Positions 41,312 through 50,280 of a stretch of 64,000 nt of DNA are shown here, piece by piece. Both the position numbers and the translations under genes were made by a program. Source of the stretch: Sinomonas sp. P10A9 (GTDB lineage: Bacteria; Actinomycetota; Actinomycetes; Actinomycetales; Micrococcaceae); the NCBI RefSeq assembly GCF_041022165.1, contig NZ_CP163302.1:124001-188000 (forward strand), in the 5' to 3' direction. The notes under the pieces are model-generated. The model was not told the DNA's origin, did no database searches, and saw only the letters and a program-made list of their open reading frames with translations. How positions within the stretch are numbered: position 1 is the stretch's first letter; every line of letters begins with the position of its first letter.

Positions 41312-42636
41312 GTGGGTGTTCCTTCCAGTGTGAGTTCCGCTGCGAGTTCGGGTGCGGCGGGTGGTGTGGGGCGCACGACGGCGGTCCGGCTGGTTCTGTG
41401 GGCAGTGCCGGCCGTGCCGCGGGCTGGGCGGGCGAGGAAGACGAGGCCGGCCGCGGCCGCGAGGACGATCACCGTGACCGAGACGAGGCCGAGCGGGAGG
41501 ATGCTGAAGGCACCCGCGACGCCGACCAAGGGCGCGGCCACGCCGCCGAACGCGAACCGCGCCCCGCCCAGCACCGATGATGCCGTCCCCGCCATGTGCG
41601 GGTAGTCGGCAAGCGCGATCGCGGTGGACGGCGGGCTCGTCACTGCAGCGCCGCTGACCACGAGGAGCAGGGACGCCATTACGACGGCGAGGGGCACGTG
41701 CGCGAGCCCTGCGACCAGGAGCCCCGTGGCACCGGCGCCGCACATCGCCAGGCCGATCGCCAGCATCCCGCCTGCGCGCCACCGTTCGCTGAAACGGCCC
41801 GACAGGTAGCCGAAGACCATGAAGCCCGCAGAGTTCAGCCCGAACGCCATCGCGTACTGCTGGGGCGAGAGGCCGTAGATCCCCTGGAGGACGAAGGTCG
41901 CGCCGGCGAGGTACGCGAAGATCGCGGAGTTGACGAAGCCCTGCACGAGCACCGCTCCGACGAAGCCTCGGTCGGAGAGCAGCACGCGCAGGTCCCGGCC
42001 CACCCGACCGAACCCGCCAGCGGTCCGGGCCTCGTGGGGGAGGGTCTCGCGGAACCCGAGGGCGACGCTCGCGAGGATGGCGGCGCCGATGGTCGCGAGG
42101 ACCAGGAACAGCCCGCGCCAGTCCATGACCGCGGTCAGGGCACCGCCGAGCATCGGTCCGACGATGGCCGCGAAGCCGCCTACCACGGTCAGGCGCCCGT
42201 AGAAGCGGATGAGCCGCGCGCCGTTGTACACGTCACGGCCGGATGCCTGCGCGATCACGATCCCGACGCCGCCCGCGAGGCCCTGCACGAGCCGCGCCGC
42301 GATGAGGACCTCAACCGTGGGACTCGCGGCGCACAGCGCCGAGACCGCCACGTAGGCCGCGACGCCGACGAGGAGCGGCCCCCGCCGCCCGAGGCGGTCG
42401 GAGAGCGGGCCCGCGATGAGCTGGCCGCCGGCAAGTCCGAACAGGCACGCCGTCACGGTCAGCTGCGCGAGCGAGGTCGCCGCCCCGAGCTCGGCCGTGA
42501 GGGCTGGGAGTGCCGGGAGGTAGAGGTCCATGGAGATGGGCCCGAAGACCGTCAGGACCAGCAGGAGGGTCGCCAGAGTGCGGCCGATGCGGGGGCCACG
42601 ACCGAGCGATGCCCGGGTGGAAAGGGAAGCTGTCAC
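41299..42636 (-). CDS. Bcr/CflA-family multidrug MFS transporter
   Basis: A 445-aa 12-TM drug:H+ antiporter. TM1 carries the Bcr signature LTVFGPISMDLYLPALPALTAELG, motif A is AGPLSDRLGRRGPLLVG, and QGLAGGVGIVIAQASGRDVYNGARL is the typical TM4/5 region. GTG 42636 gives MTASLSTRASLG; a longer frame to 42702 lacks a ribosome site. The hydrophilic C-terminal ~45 residues are translated partly through a half copy of the ACGACGGCGG palindrome (41371-41384) and run into the dehydrogenase start. Divergent from the XRE regulator. Confidence 0.88.
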   Translation of the reverse strand: MTASLSTRASLGRGPRIGRTLATLLLVLTVFGPISMDLYLPALPALTAELGAATSLAQLTVTACLFGLAGGQLIAGPLSDRLGRRGPLLVGVAAYVAVSALCAASPTVEVLIAARLVQGLAGGVGIVIAQASGRDVYNGARLIRFYGRLTVVGGFAAIVGPMLGGALTAVMDWRGLFLVLATIGAAILASVALGFRETLPHEARTAGGFGRVGRDLRVLLSDRGFVGAVLVQGFVNSAIFAYLAGATFVLQGIYGLSPQQYAMAFGLNSAGFMVFGYLSGRFSERWRAGGMLAIGLAMCGAGATGLLVAGLAHVPLAVVMASLLLVVSGAAVTSPPSTAIALADYPHMAGTASSVLGGARFAFGGVAAPLVGVAGAFSILPLGLVSVTVIVLAAAAGLVFLARPARGTAGTAHRTSRTAVVRPTPPAAPELAAELTLEGTPTCVE

Positions 42637-42737
42637 CCCACCAGCACACCGTGTCCGGCCGGGCGGCGGGAGTCCCTGCTGAAAGGTGTACCGGGAGGGC
42701 ACCCCTCGCCGGTCCTCAGGGACGTACGCTCTACGGC

Positions 42738-43619
42738 ATGGACAATCGAGCCGAGGTCCGCGAGTTCCTCATGTCGCGCCGCGCCAAGCTCACCCCCGAG
42801 CTCGCCGGGATCCCCGCTGGCCCCAACCGGCGCGTGGCTGGACTGCGCCGCTCCGAGGTCGCGATGGCGGCCGGCGTCAGCGTCGAGTACTACGCCAAGC
42901 TCGAGCGCGGCACCATCGCAGGGGCCTCCTCCTCCGTCCTGGACTCGATCGCCACGGCTCTCCAGCTCGATGACACCGAACGGGCCCACCTCTTCGACCT
43001 GGCCCGCGCGGCCGACGGGATCCCCACGTCGGGGCGGGCGCGCCGTCGCTCCGACGCGAATCCCGCCACCCGGCCCAGCCTCCACTGGGCTCTCGAGGCC
43101 ATCACCGACGGCGTCGCGTTCGTCCGCAACGCGCACCAGGACCTTGTCGCGACCAATGCCCTCGGCCGGGCGTTCTACTCCCCGGTGGTCGGCGAAGGCG
43201 GGCGTGTGCCCAATCTGGCCCGGTTCCAGTTCCTCGACCCGGCCGCGCGCGACTTCTACCCGGACTGGGACCGCTTCGCCGAGATGTGCGTCGCGGTCAT
43301 GCGGGCCGAGGCCGGCCGCGACCCGCACGACCGGGGCCTGCAGGACCTCGTCGGCGAGCTCTCCACGCGCAGCGATGTGTTCCGCCGGCTCTGGGGGGCG
43401 CATGATGTGCGCACCCACGGTGCCGGGACCAAGCGCTTCGTCCACCCGGTGGTCGGCGAGGTGACCTTCGCGTACGAGGAGCTCGCCATCACCGCGGAGC
43501 CCGGTCACGTCCTGCTGATCTACACCGCGGAACCCGGCTCGCCCTCGGCCGAGCGGCTGCGCCTGCTCGCCTCCTGGGCGGCCGAGCATCCGGCACCCGT
43601 GTCGGCCGACCCCCGCTGA
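42738..43619 (+). CDS. XRE-family regulator with MmyB-like ligand domain
   Basis: A 293-aa regulator. N-terminal XRE helix-turn-helix ~5-80 (VREFLMSRRAKLTPELAGIP, RRVAGLRRSEVAMAAGVSVEYYAKLERG). C-terminal MmyB-like PAS-type domain ~110-280 (DGVAFVRNAHQDLVATNALGRAFY, NLARFQFLDP, HPVVGEVTFAYEEL). This class is widespread in actinobacteria and often controls a divergent oxidoreductase or transporter; the divergent Bcr/CflA gene is the natural target. ATG 42738 follows TACGCT by seven bases (leaderless type). Confidence 0.9.
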   Translation: MDNRAEVREFLMSRRAKLTPELAGIPAGPNRRVAGLRRSEVAMAAGVSVEYYAKLERGTIAGASSSVLDSIATALQLDDTERAHLFDLARAADGIPTSGRARRRSDANPATRPSLHWALEAITDGVAFVRNAHQDLVATNALGRAFYSPVVGEGGRVPNLARFQFLDPAARDFYPDWDRFAEMCVAVMRAEAGRDPHDRGLQDLVGELSTRSDVFRRLWGAHDVRTHGAGTKRFVHPVVGEVTFAYEELAITAEPGHVLLIYTAEPGSPSAERLRLLASWAAEHPAPVSADPR

Positions 43620-43665
43620 ACTCCGGCGGGCGGCCCCCACTGAAGCCGGCCGCGCCAGCGGCGTG

Positions 43666-44766
43666 CTACCTGTTCATGCCCCGCGCGGCGACGCGCCACC
43701 GGTCCACGACGCGCCCGCCGGTGACCACTGCGACCTCGTCGACGAGGTTGACGGCCACGCACACGTGGTTCGGGATCACGCGCACGCGCTCGCCGAGGGC
43801 CGGCAGGTGAGCATCCTCGGGGAAGACCACCGTTGCGTGATGCTCCGACAGGCCCGTGATCCGGGCATCGGGGAAGTCCATGAGCCGGCCGAAGCCCGTG
43901 GCCCATGCGGGCCGGTCTCCGCCCAGGACCTTGCTGCCCGCATCGAGCACGATCCGCCGGGGAACCACCGAGTCGCCCTCGTGGCGGCTCACCACAGTGG
44001 CCGCGACGGTGAGCGCGATGTCCTCGAGCGCACACCGGCCGAGCTCGAGCTGCTGCGCATCGCCGAACACGTACACGCCCGGCCGGACCTCGGTGGTGGT
44101 GCCCGCCTCCGTGAGCAGGGCGCTCGGCGTCGAGCCGCCGCTCACGCGCGTGATCTCCAAGCCCGCGTCCGCGAGCAGCCTCGCGGCCTCACCGAGGGCA
44201 CGCTGCTCCTGGGCGGCGGCCTCGGTCGGCATCCCCGGCGCGTACGAGTGGCCGGGGAACGTGAAGACGCCGGCCACCCGCAGCCCGGCATCGGCCGCGG
44301 CCCGGGCCACCTCGACTGCCTGGGCGGGCGCGACCCCGCTGCGATGGTGCCCGCTGTCGATCTCCACAAGCACCTCGATGGTTCCCGCGGCCTCGCCGAG
44401 CGCGGCTCCCATGGCCCGCGCGGCCTCGGCCGAGTCGGTCCCGACCGCGATCCGGGCCCGCCCGGCGAGCCGCCGCAGCCGCTCTGCCTGCCGCGGCCCG
44501 ACCCACAGCGGATACGCGATGAACAGGTCCGTCACGCCGCGATCTGCGAACAGCTCAGCCTCGCCGATCGTGGCGACGGTCAGCCCGACCGCCCCGGCGG
44601 CGAGCTGCAGCTCGGCGATCTCGGGGATCTTGTGCGTCTTCGCATGCGGACGCAGCGCGAGGCCCTTCGCAGCGACCCCCTCGGCCATCCGGGCGATGTT
44701 CCGCGCCAGGATCTCGCGATCGACCATGATCTCCGGGGTGTCGATCTCGTGTGGGACCGTAGTCAA
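43666..44766 (-). CDS. D-threonine aldolase/DSD1-family PLP enzyme
   Basis: A 366-aa fold-type III PLP enzyme with an alanine-racemase-like N-terminal barrel. The PLP Lys is in [14 protein letters not shown] (about residue 43). The C-terminal domain has the divalent-metal His/Cys region ([24 protein letters not shown]) of D-threonine aldolases and D-serine dehydratases. Reaction not settled by sequence: D-Thr to Gly plus acetaldehyde, or D-Ser dehydration. It starts with TTG 44766 preceded by CAGGAG; no nearer ATG retains the conserved N-terminus. Confidence 0.85.
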   Translation of the reverse strand: MTTVPHEIDTPEIMVDREILARNIARMAEGVAAKGLALRPHAKTHKIPEIAELQLAAGAVGLTVATIGEAELFADRGVTDLFIAYPLWVGPRQAERLRRLAGRARIAVGTDSAEAARAMGAALGEAAGTIEVLVEIDSGHHRSGVAPAQAVEVARAAADAGLRVAGVFTFPGHSYAPGMPTEAAAQEQRALGEAARLLADAGLEITRVSGGSTPSALLTEAGTTTEVRPGVYVFGDAQQLELGRCALEDIALTVAATVVSRHEGDSVVPRRIVLDAGSKVLGGDRPAWATGFGRLMDFPDARITGLSEHHATVVFPEDAHLPALGERVRVIPNHVCVAVNLVDEVAVVTGGRVVDRWRVAARGMNR

Positions 44767-44813
44767 GGGGTTCTCCTGAGGCTGTCGGCGGGCGGTATCC
44801 CAAGCTTAGGCGA

Positions 44814-44849
44814 GCGCACGACGGCGGGTGCGCGCCCGCCGTCGTGCGC
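44814..44849. terminator. palindromic terminator, ACGACGGCGGG family (copy 6)
   Basis: GCGCACGACGGCGGG (44814-44828) and CCCGCCGTCGTGCGC (44835-44849), perfect 15-bp arms with a 6-base loop. It follows the response-regulator gene (minus strand) and separates it from the aldolase gene. Confidence 0.78.
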
Positions 44850-44853
44850 CCGG

Positions 44854-45504
44854 TCAGTCCCGGCTGAGGTGGCGCATGACGGCGAGCACGCGCCGGTGCG
44901 AATCGGCATCGCGGGGGAGCTGGAGCGCGTCATAGATGTTGGACGTGTGCTGGACCACCGCCTTCTCGCTCAGGAAGAGCTCCACGGCGATCCGGGCGTT
45001 GCTGCGCCCCTCCGCCATGAGCGCGAGCACCTCCTGCTGGCGCGTCGTGAGGCCCCTGACGGCGCCGTCGGAGCGCCGGGCGCGGGCGAGCATGACGGAC
45101 ACGACCTCGGGATCGAGGGCGGTCCCGCCGCTGGTGACGTTGCGGAGGTCTGCGAGGAAGGTCTCGACGTCGGCGATGCGCTGCTTGAGGAGGTAGCCCA
45201 CGCGCCCGTCGGGCGAGGCGAGCAGCTCGCGGGCGTAGCGCCGCTGGACGTGCTGGGAGAGGACCACGACGGCGGTCCCGGGGTGCAGGCGGCGGATCCT
45301 GAGGGCCGCGACGAGCCCCTCGTCGGTGTGGGTCGGCGGCATCCGGATGTCGGTGACCACGAGGTCGGGACGGTGCTCTTCGACGGCGGACTCGAGGGCC
45401 TCCGCGTCGGCCGTCGCCGCGACGACCTCGAAACCGCCGTCCTCCAGGAGGAGCTGCAGCCCGCGCCTCAGGAGCGCCTCGTCTTCCCCGATGATCACGC
45501 GCAT
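44854..45504 (-). CDS. NarL/FixJ-family response regulator
   Basis: A 216-aa two-component response regulator. The receiver domain is ~1-120, with phospho-acceptor Asp about 51 in LVVTDIRMPPTHTDEGL, acidic pair GEDEAL, and Lys in YLLKQRI. The LuxR-type helix-turn-helix is ~150-210 (LTTRQQEVLALMAEGRSNARIAVELFLSEKAVVQHTSNIY). It overlaps the kinase gene by 10 bases, so the two are a cognate pair. The DNA target is unknown. Confidence 0.92.
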   Translation of the reverse strand: MRVIIGEDEALLRRGLQLLLEDGGFEVVAATADAEALESAVEEHRPDLVVTDIRMPPTHTDEGLVAALRIRRLHPGTAVVVLSQHVQRRYARELLASPDGRVGYLLKQRIADVETFLADLRNVTSGGTALDPEVVSVMLARARRSDGAVRGLTTRQQEVLALMAEGRSNARIAVELFLSEKAVVQHTSNIYDALQLPRDADSHRRVLAVMRHLSRD

Positions 45505-47282
45505 GGCAGCTCCACGGTGATATGAGTGCCCTCGCCGGGTTCGCTGGTCACATCGAGGCGACCCGCGAGGACCTCGACCCGGTCGGACAGGCCGCGCAGC
45601 CCGGCCCCGTCGTTCTGCCGTGCGCCGCCCACGCCGTCGTCGTGCACCTCGAGCCGCAGCTGCCCGTCGTCGAGGGCGACCCGCACCGCCGCCGATTCCG
45701 CCGCCGCGTGCTTGACAGTGTTCGCGAGCGCCTCCGCGATGACGAAGTAGGCGGTGCTCTCGACCGCCGGGGGGAGGGCGCGAGTGCCAGGGATGATCTC
45801 GGGGCCCATCTCGAGGGAGGTGGGGATGGGCATCCTGTCGGTGAGATCCTCGACGGCGGCCGCGAGGCCCTGTTCGATGAGCGCAGCCGGCATGACGTTG
45901 TGCACGAGCTGACGCAGGTCCGCCGCGGCGGCGTCGATCTCACGGCGCAGCTGGGTCGCGCGGTGGGACATCTCTTCGGTGGTCCCGGTGGCGTTGCCGA
46001 GCCGCTGGGCGTCGAGGGCCAGGAGGACGAGCCGCATCTGCAGGCCGTCGTGGAGGTCCTGGGCGATGCGGCGCCGCTCCCGGTCCACGGCGTTGACGAG
46101 CCGCTCCCTCGACCTCTGCAGGGCTGCGCGGTTGGACCGCAGCTCGGCGGTGAGCCGCTCCCTGTCCACCGCGATGGCAACGACGCGCCCCGCCGTCCGG
46201 ACGAGCTCGGGGTCAGCGATGAGGGCCGCGTCGTAGGAGATGGCGCCCACACGGCGGCCGTCCACCTCGACCTCGACCGTTCCGCGCCCCTCGCCGGTAT
46301 CCCGTTCCGTCCCGAGGACGACGGCGACTGGCTCGCCCTGCTCGTCGACGAACGACTTCCGCTGGGGCACCCAGTAGGAGAGCTCGAGCGAGGGGTCGCC
46401 GAGCGTCCCCGAGAGCGCCACGGACAGGGCGTGCTTGGGTCCGGACACACCGAGCCACGTCCCGAGTTCTTCGAGCTGGCCCGTCCTGGCGAATCCGCCC
46501 CGCAGGACTCCGAGTGCGAAGGCGACGGGGATCCCGGCGAGGACCGCAAGCTGGATGCCGCCTCGCAGCATCGCGGGAAGGTGCAGGAGGCCGCCGAGCA
46601 CGGACGAGCTGAACGGGGTGAAGATCACGGCGAAGATCCCGTAGGCGGAGACGGGGACGAGCACGAAGCGGTGCCGCCGTTCGGTGCGGAGCAACCGGCG
46701 CGTGAGGATGATGGCTGTCGCGACCATGACCGCTGCACCGGTGAACTGCTGGACCGCGACCCCGAGGGCCAGGGCCTCCGGGCTGTCCGCAACGAGCAGC
46801 CCCGGCACCTGGCCCTGCGCGTCGAAGAGGTAGTGCGGGGCCTGGAGCGGGAGTGCCGTCACGTACGCGCCGAGGACGGTGGCTCTGGACGCCCGCCCGC
46901 GGAGCCTGCCGGAGGGGAAGGCATGCAGGAGGTGGACCGTCGCGGCGAGGACGAGCGTGCTGCACACCGCCCCGACGGCGACGAGCGCGGGCACCTCCGT
47001 GTTCCACAGGCCGCCTCCGAGGAAGAGCGCCACGCCCGCAACGAGGATGAGCGGCCCCATGCGGTTGCTCGGCCGCCGGTACCAGGCAAGGAGGCCAGCT
47101 CCGAGGTAGACGAGGAAGATGCCCGGGAAGAGGAGCAGCAGCCAGCCCGCTGGTCCCTCCCAGGGTACGAGGGCGGCGAGGATTCCGGCGAGCACGAGGC
47201 CCAGGCCGAGGACGGTGCGCAGTGAGACGTCCAGCGAGTGGGCCAGAGGCGGCCGGAGGGCGGGGGCCATGAACGCGATCAT
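45495..47282 (-). CDS. membrane sensor histidine kinase (HisKA_3 type)
   Basis: A 595-aa kinase. About eight helices fill residues ~20-290 (LGLGLVLAGILAALVPW, WLLLLFPGIFLVYLG and others) as a putative membrane sensor. A cytoplasmic linker follows. The dimerisation/phospho-acceptor motif is RRRIAQDLHDGLQMRLVLLALD (His about 405), and the HATPase_c domain has VIAEALANTVKHA, LEVHDDGVGGA and GLRGLSDRVEVLAGRL. Start is ATG 47282 or ATG 47270; neither has a clear ribosome site. Signal unknown. The upstream serine hydrolase gene ends 37 bases before it. Confidence 0.9.
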   Translation of the reverse strand: MIAFMAPALRPPLAHSLDVSLRTVLGLGLVLAGILAALVPWEGPAGWLLLLFPGIFLVYLGAGLLAWYRRPSNRMGPLILVAGVALFLGGGLWNTEVPALVAVGAVCSTLVLAATVHLLHAFPSGRLRGRASRATVLGAYVTALPLQAPHYLFDAQGQVPGLLVADSPEALALGVAVQQFTGAAVMVATAIILTRRLLRTERRHRFVLVPVSAYGIFAVIFTPFSSSVLGGLLHLPAMLRGGIQLAVLAGIPVAFALGVLRGGFARTGQLEELGTWLGVSGPKHALSVALSGTLGDPSLELSYWVPQRKSFVDEQGEPVAVVLGTERDTGEGRGTVEVEVDGRRVGAISYDAALIADPELVRTAGRVVAIAVDRERLTAELRSNRAALQRSRERLVNAVDRERRRIAQDLHDGLQMRLVLLALDAQRLGNATGTTEEMSHRATQLRREIDAAAADLRQLVHNVMPAALIEQGLAAAVEDLTDRMPIPTSLEMGPEIIPGTRALPPAVESTAYFVIAEALANTVKHAAAESAAVRVALDDGQLRLEVHDDGVGGARQNDGAGLRGLSDRVEVLAGRLDVTSEPGEGTHITVELPCA

Positions 47283-47319
47283 ATTTCGGGGCCGTCCAGC
47301 TGCCGCTTCCGTTACGCGC

Positions 47320-48621
47320 TCACGCCTTCGGGTTGGGCTTGAACTCGTGGCCCAGGGCCGCGGAGACGGAGACGAAGATCCGGCTCGCGGGGTCCATGCA
47401 CGGCAGCTGCTTCGGCGTGTCGGGCAGGGTTGCTGACTCCGTGCAGCCGCCCGAGGGGATGTCGCTGTTGGCGAGAACGGTCACGGTCGTGTCGGAGCGC
47501 GTGTCGTAGAAGAGGCTCGTGTTGAACCCGGGGATCTCGCCCGTGTGCCCGAGCCACCCGTCGATGCAGCCCACGGCGAGGCCGTAGCCCGCCGGGCCGG
47601 GGATCGACGCGAGCCGCTCGGTCTGGGTCTTCTCGTCGAGGAGCCCCTGACCCGTCGCCATGGCCCGCCCGTATGTGAGGAGGTCGGCGGCCGTCGAGGT
47701 CAGCTCTCCCGCCGACCAGGCCCAGGTGGGGTTCCACGCGGTCGCGTCCTGCGGCGTCGTCTGCCCGTCGGGAAGGCCCTGGAGGGTGAGCCCGGTCGCG
47801 TGCGGGGAGGGGAGCGCGCCGCTGGCGCCCGGCATCGAAGTCCCCGAGAGCTTGAGCGGTGCGATGACGTAGTTCTGGAGCGCGTCCGTGTAGGTCGTTC
47901 CCGTGACCTTCTCGATGACCTTGCCGAGCAGGAGCGTGTTCGTGTTCGAATAGTCGAACTTCGCGCCCGGTTCGAACTGGCGGGGGAGCGCGAGGCCGAG
48001 CGCGATCAGCTGATCCGGCGTCCACACCTTGTTCGGGGTGGTGAAGAGGTCGTGCTGGAACGTCGTGTCGAGGGAGTAGCTCGGGACCCCGCTCGTCATG
48101 TTCAGCAGCAGGCGGAGGGTCACCTCGTCGCCGCGGGGGACGCCCGGGACATAGCGGCTGATCGGGTCGTCGAGGGAGACCCTGCCGTCCTGGACCAGCC
48201 TGAGGACCACCGTTCCCGTGAATGTCTTGGTGACCGAGCCGATGCGCTGGTACATGTCCGCCGTCATGGGCGCCCTCGTGGTCTGGTCCGCGAGGCCGAA
48301 GGCCTTGATCCATGTCCCCTGTGGGCTGCGGATGGCGACGATCGCGCCCGCCGTCGAGGCCTGCGCGAGGCCATCCTGCGCGGCTTTGTCGAGGGCGGCC
48401 GCGGTCGTCGCGGGCATCGGGCCCGACGCCGCCGCGGGGAGCGTGCGCCGGATGACCGCCTGCGGGTCTGCCACGCATGCCGCTGCTGCGCTCGCGGACG
48501 ACGGCGCGGTCCCGCTGCCCGCGCTAGGGCTGCTTGTGCTCGCCTGCTGCGGTGCTGCGCAGCCGCTGAGTGCGAGCACGAGCGCCGCGGCCGCGGCGCC
48601 GTAGAGCCATCCACGATCCAC
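47320..48621 (-). CDS. serine hydrolase lipoprotein (class C beta-lactamase/DD-peptidase family)
   Basis: A 433-aa exported lipoprotein. Signal with lipobox LSGC at about residues 16-19. Penicillin-binding fold motifs are SVTK (nucleophile Ser about 128, RIGSVTKTFTG), YSN (about 223, FDYSNTNTLLLG) and HTG (LGHTGEIPGFNTSL). The family includes DD-carboxypeptidases and esterases, so beta-lactam hydrolysis is not implied. Start GTG 48621 with AGAGGGG upstream gives the signal peptide; longer frames do not. It lies upstream of the two-component genes and could be co-expressed with them. Confidence 0.88.
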   Translation of the reverse strand: MDRGWLYGAAAAALVLALSGCAAPQQASTSSPSAGSGTAPSSASAAAACVADPQAVIRRTLPAAASGPMPATTAAALDKAAQDGLAQASTAGAIVAIRSPQGTWIKAFGLADQTTRAPMTADMYQRIGSVTKTFTGTVVLRLVQDGRVSLDDPISRYVPGVPRGDEVTLRLLLNMTSGVPSYSLDTTFQHDLFTTPNKVWTPDQLIALGLALPRQFEPGAKFDYSNTNTLLLGKVIEKVTGTTYTDALQNYVIAPLKLSGTSMPGASGALPSPHATGLTLQGLPDGQTTPQDATAWNPTWAWSAGELTSTAADLLTYGRAMATGQGLLDEKTQTERLASIPGPAGYGLAVGCIDGWLGHTGEIPGFNTSLFYDTRSDTTVTVLANSDIPSGGCTESATLPDTPKQLPCMDPASRIFVSVSAALGHEFKPNPKA

Positions 48622-48701
48622 GAAAGTGTCCCCTCTTCCGTGGGCCTGCCCGACGGCACGCCCCCATGGGCCCATCCTCTCGGACGCGGGAGCAGGCCGC
48701 C

Positions 48702-48717
48702 ATAGACCTAGGTCTAT
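48702..48717. promoter_or_regulatory. 16-bp palindromic operator upstream of the MFS symporter
   Basis: ATAGACCTAGGTCTAT, a perfect palindrome in the 229-base divergent region between the serine hydrolase and the MFS gene. It shares half-site TAGACC with the LacI operator at 37092 but with two extra central bases. No regulator gene is adjacent. The rest of the interval holds nothing else recognisable. Confidence 0.5.
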
Positions 48718-48850
48718 AGACCACGTGGCCCTCGAGCACGTAGCGATGCCGGATGCCCGAAAGTCCGCGGACGCCGGCCCAGAAATCCTCATCGGAAGGG
48801 GGACCGGGTCGGCCTGACGGATCACAATGGTGAATGGGCCAGGAGGAGAC

Positions 48851-50191
48851 ATGAAGACCGTGAGCGAAAGGAGGACGGCGCGGGGGGAGCTGTCCGCAAC
48901 AGGGAAGCGACACTTTCTGATCAGGCTCGCCGCCGTGATGGTCGGCGGGATGTTCCTGGACGGGTACATTCTCGGGATCATCGGGCCGGTGGCCGCCACG
49001 ATGATGGGCGATCTCCGTCTGACGTCGCTTGAGGAGGGCCTCGTCGCTGCGGCCGCGCTCCTCGGAATCCTCGTAGGGTCGCCCATCGGCGGCTACGCGG
49101 CGGACAAGTTCGGCCGCAAGCCGCTGTTCATGCTCGACATGGGGCTGTTCGTCATCGCCTCGGCGCTGCAGTTCGTCGTCGACTCGGCAGAGTGGCTGAT
49201 CGTGGTGCGCCTCATGATGGGCGTCGCGATCGGCGCCGAGTACTCGGTCGGCTGGCCTCTCATGTCGGAGTTCGCGCCCGCCCGTTTGAGGGGCCGGGTC
49301 CTCGGGCTGACGCTCATCGCGTGGTACTCGGGCTTCATGGCCGCGTTCGCGCTGGGCTATGTCCTGACCGAGTACACCGATCTGGGGTGGCGGACCATCC
49401 TTGGCACGAGCACCGTCATCGCAGGGGTCCTGTTCGTCAGCCGGCTTGGCCTGCCCGAGTCGCCGCGGTGGCTCTGGAATGTCGGCCGCAGGGACGAGGC
49501 CCGCCTCGTCGCGCGGCGGTATCTGGAGAGCGAGGCCGACGTGGCCGACGTCGAGCACGAGGACGTGCGCCCCGGCACCTTCGGCATGCTGTTCTCGCGG
49601 AAGTACTGGCGGTCGACCCTGTTCGTTTCGATGTTCTGGTTCTGTGCCGTCTCGCCGTATTTCGCGATCGCAACCTTCGCTGACAGCGTCCTGGAGAGCT
49701 ACGGCCTCGGCGGCGGCCTCGCCGGCGGCGTGGGGCTCTCCGCCGTGGCCCTCTCGGGCGTGGTGCTCACGGTGTTCCTGATCGACAAGGTCGGACGGCG
49801 CGTGCTGACGGTGCCGCCGCAGTGGCTGGCCACGGTGATCCTCGCCGTCATCGGGCTCTGGGCCGGTGCGCCGCCGTTCGCAGTGCTCGTGCTGTTCTTG
49901 GTGTTCTCGTTCTTCAATGCGATGTACAACACGCTGACCGGGGTCTACCCCGGCGAGGTCTTTCCGACTGAGATCCGCGGGATCGGTACGGGCTTCGCGG
50001 CGGCCGTGAGCCGGGTGGGCGCCGGCATCGGCACGTTCCTGCTGCCGATGTCGATGAAGACTCTGGGCACTGGTGGCACGATGCTCATCGCCGCAGGGGT
50101 CGCCCTCCTGGGCGCCGTGCTGTCCCAGTGGCTGGCCCCCGAGACGAAGGGGAAGAGCCTCACCGAGACTGCGGCCGGCTACGGCCACTGA
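48851..50191 (+). CDS. MFS transporter, metabolite:H+ symporter type
   Basis: A 446-aa, 12-TM major facilitator. It has sugar-porter-like signatures GGYAADKFGRKPLFML (motif A), RLMMGVAIGAEYSVGWPLMSEF, LPESPRWLWNVGRRDEAR at the TM6 loop, and VYPGEVFPTEIRGIGTGFAAAVSRVGA in the C-half. This suggests import of a sugar, aromatic or organic acid. ATG 48851 has AGGAGG (48841-48846). It converges on the second lacI gene with a terminator palindrome between. Confidence 0.88.
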   Translation: MKTVSERRTARGELSATGKRHFLIRLAAVMVGGMFLDGYILGIIGPVAATMMGDLRLTSLEEGLVAAAALLGILVGSPIGGYAADKFGRKPLFMLDMGLFVIASALQFVVDSAEWLIVVRLMMGVAIGAEYSVGWPLMSEFAPARLRGRVLGLTLIAWYSGFMAAFALGYVLTEYTDLGWRTILGTSTVIAGVLFVSRLGLPESPRWLWNVGRRDEARLVARRYLESEADVADVEHEDVRPGTFGMLFSRKYWRSTLFVSMFWFCAVSPYFAIATFADSVLESYGLGGGLAGGVGLSAVALSGVVLTVFLIDKVGRRVLTVPPQWLATVILAVIGLWAGAPPFAVLVLFLVFSFFNAMYNTLTGVYPGEVFPTEIRGIGTGFAAAVSRVGAGIGTFLLPMSMKTLGTGGTMLIAAGVALLGAVLSQWLAPETKGKSLTETAAGYGH

Positions 50192-50252
50192 GGCTCGCCT
50201 GGTCAGAGGCCCGCGCTTCCCGCCTCGTGCATGGCTGGCGGTCGGCGAGCGC

Positions 50253-50280
50253 ACGACGGCGGGTGCCCACCCGCCGTCGT
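50253..50280. terminator. palindromic terminator, ACGACGGCGGG family (copy 7)
   Basis: ACGACGGCGGGTG/CACCCGCCGTCGT, 13-bp arms with a 2-base loop, same sequence as copy 2. Its last base is the last base of the convergent lacI stop codon. Confidence 0.78.

Noticed and set aside
47312..48478. 388-codon frame overlapping the serine hydrolase gene in another frame
   Set aside because: Same-strand shadow; the correct frame has the lipobox, SVTK, YSN and HTG motifs.
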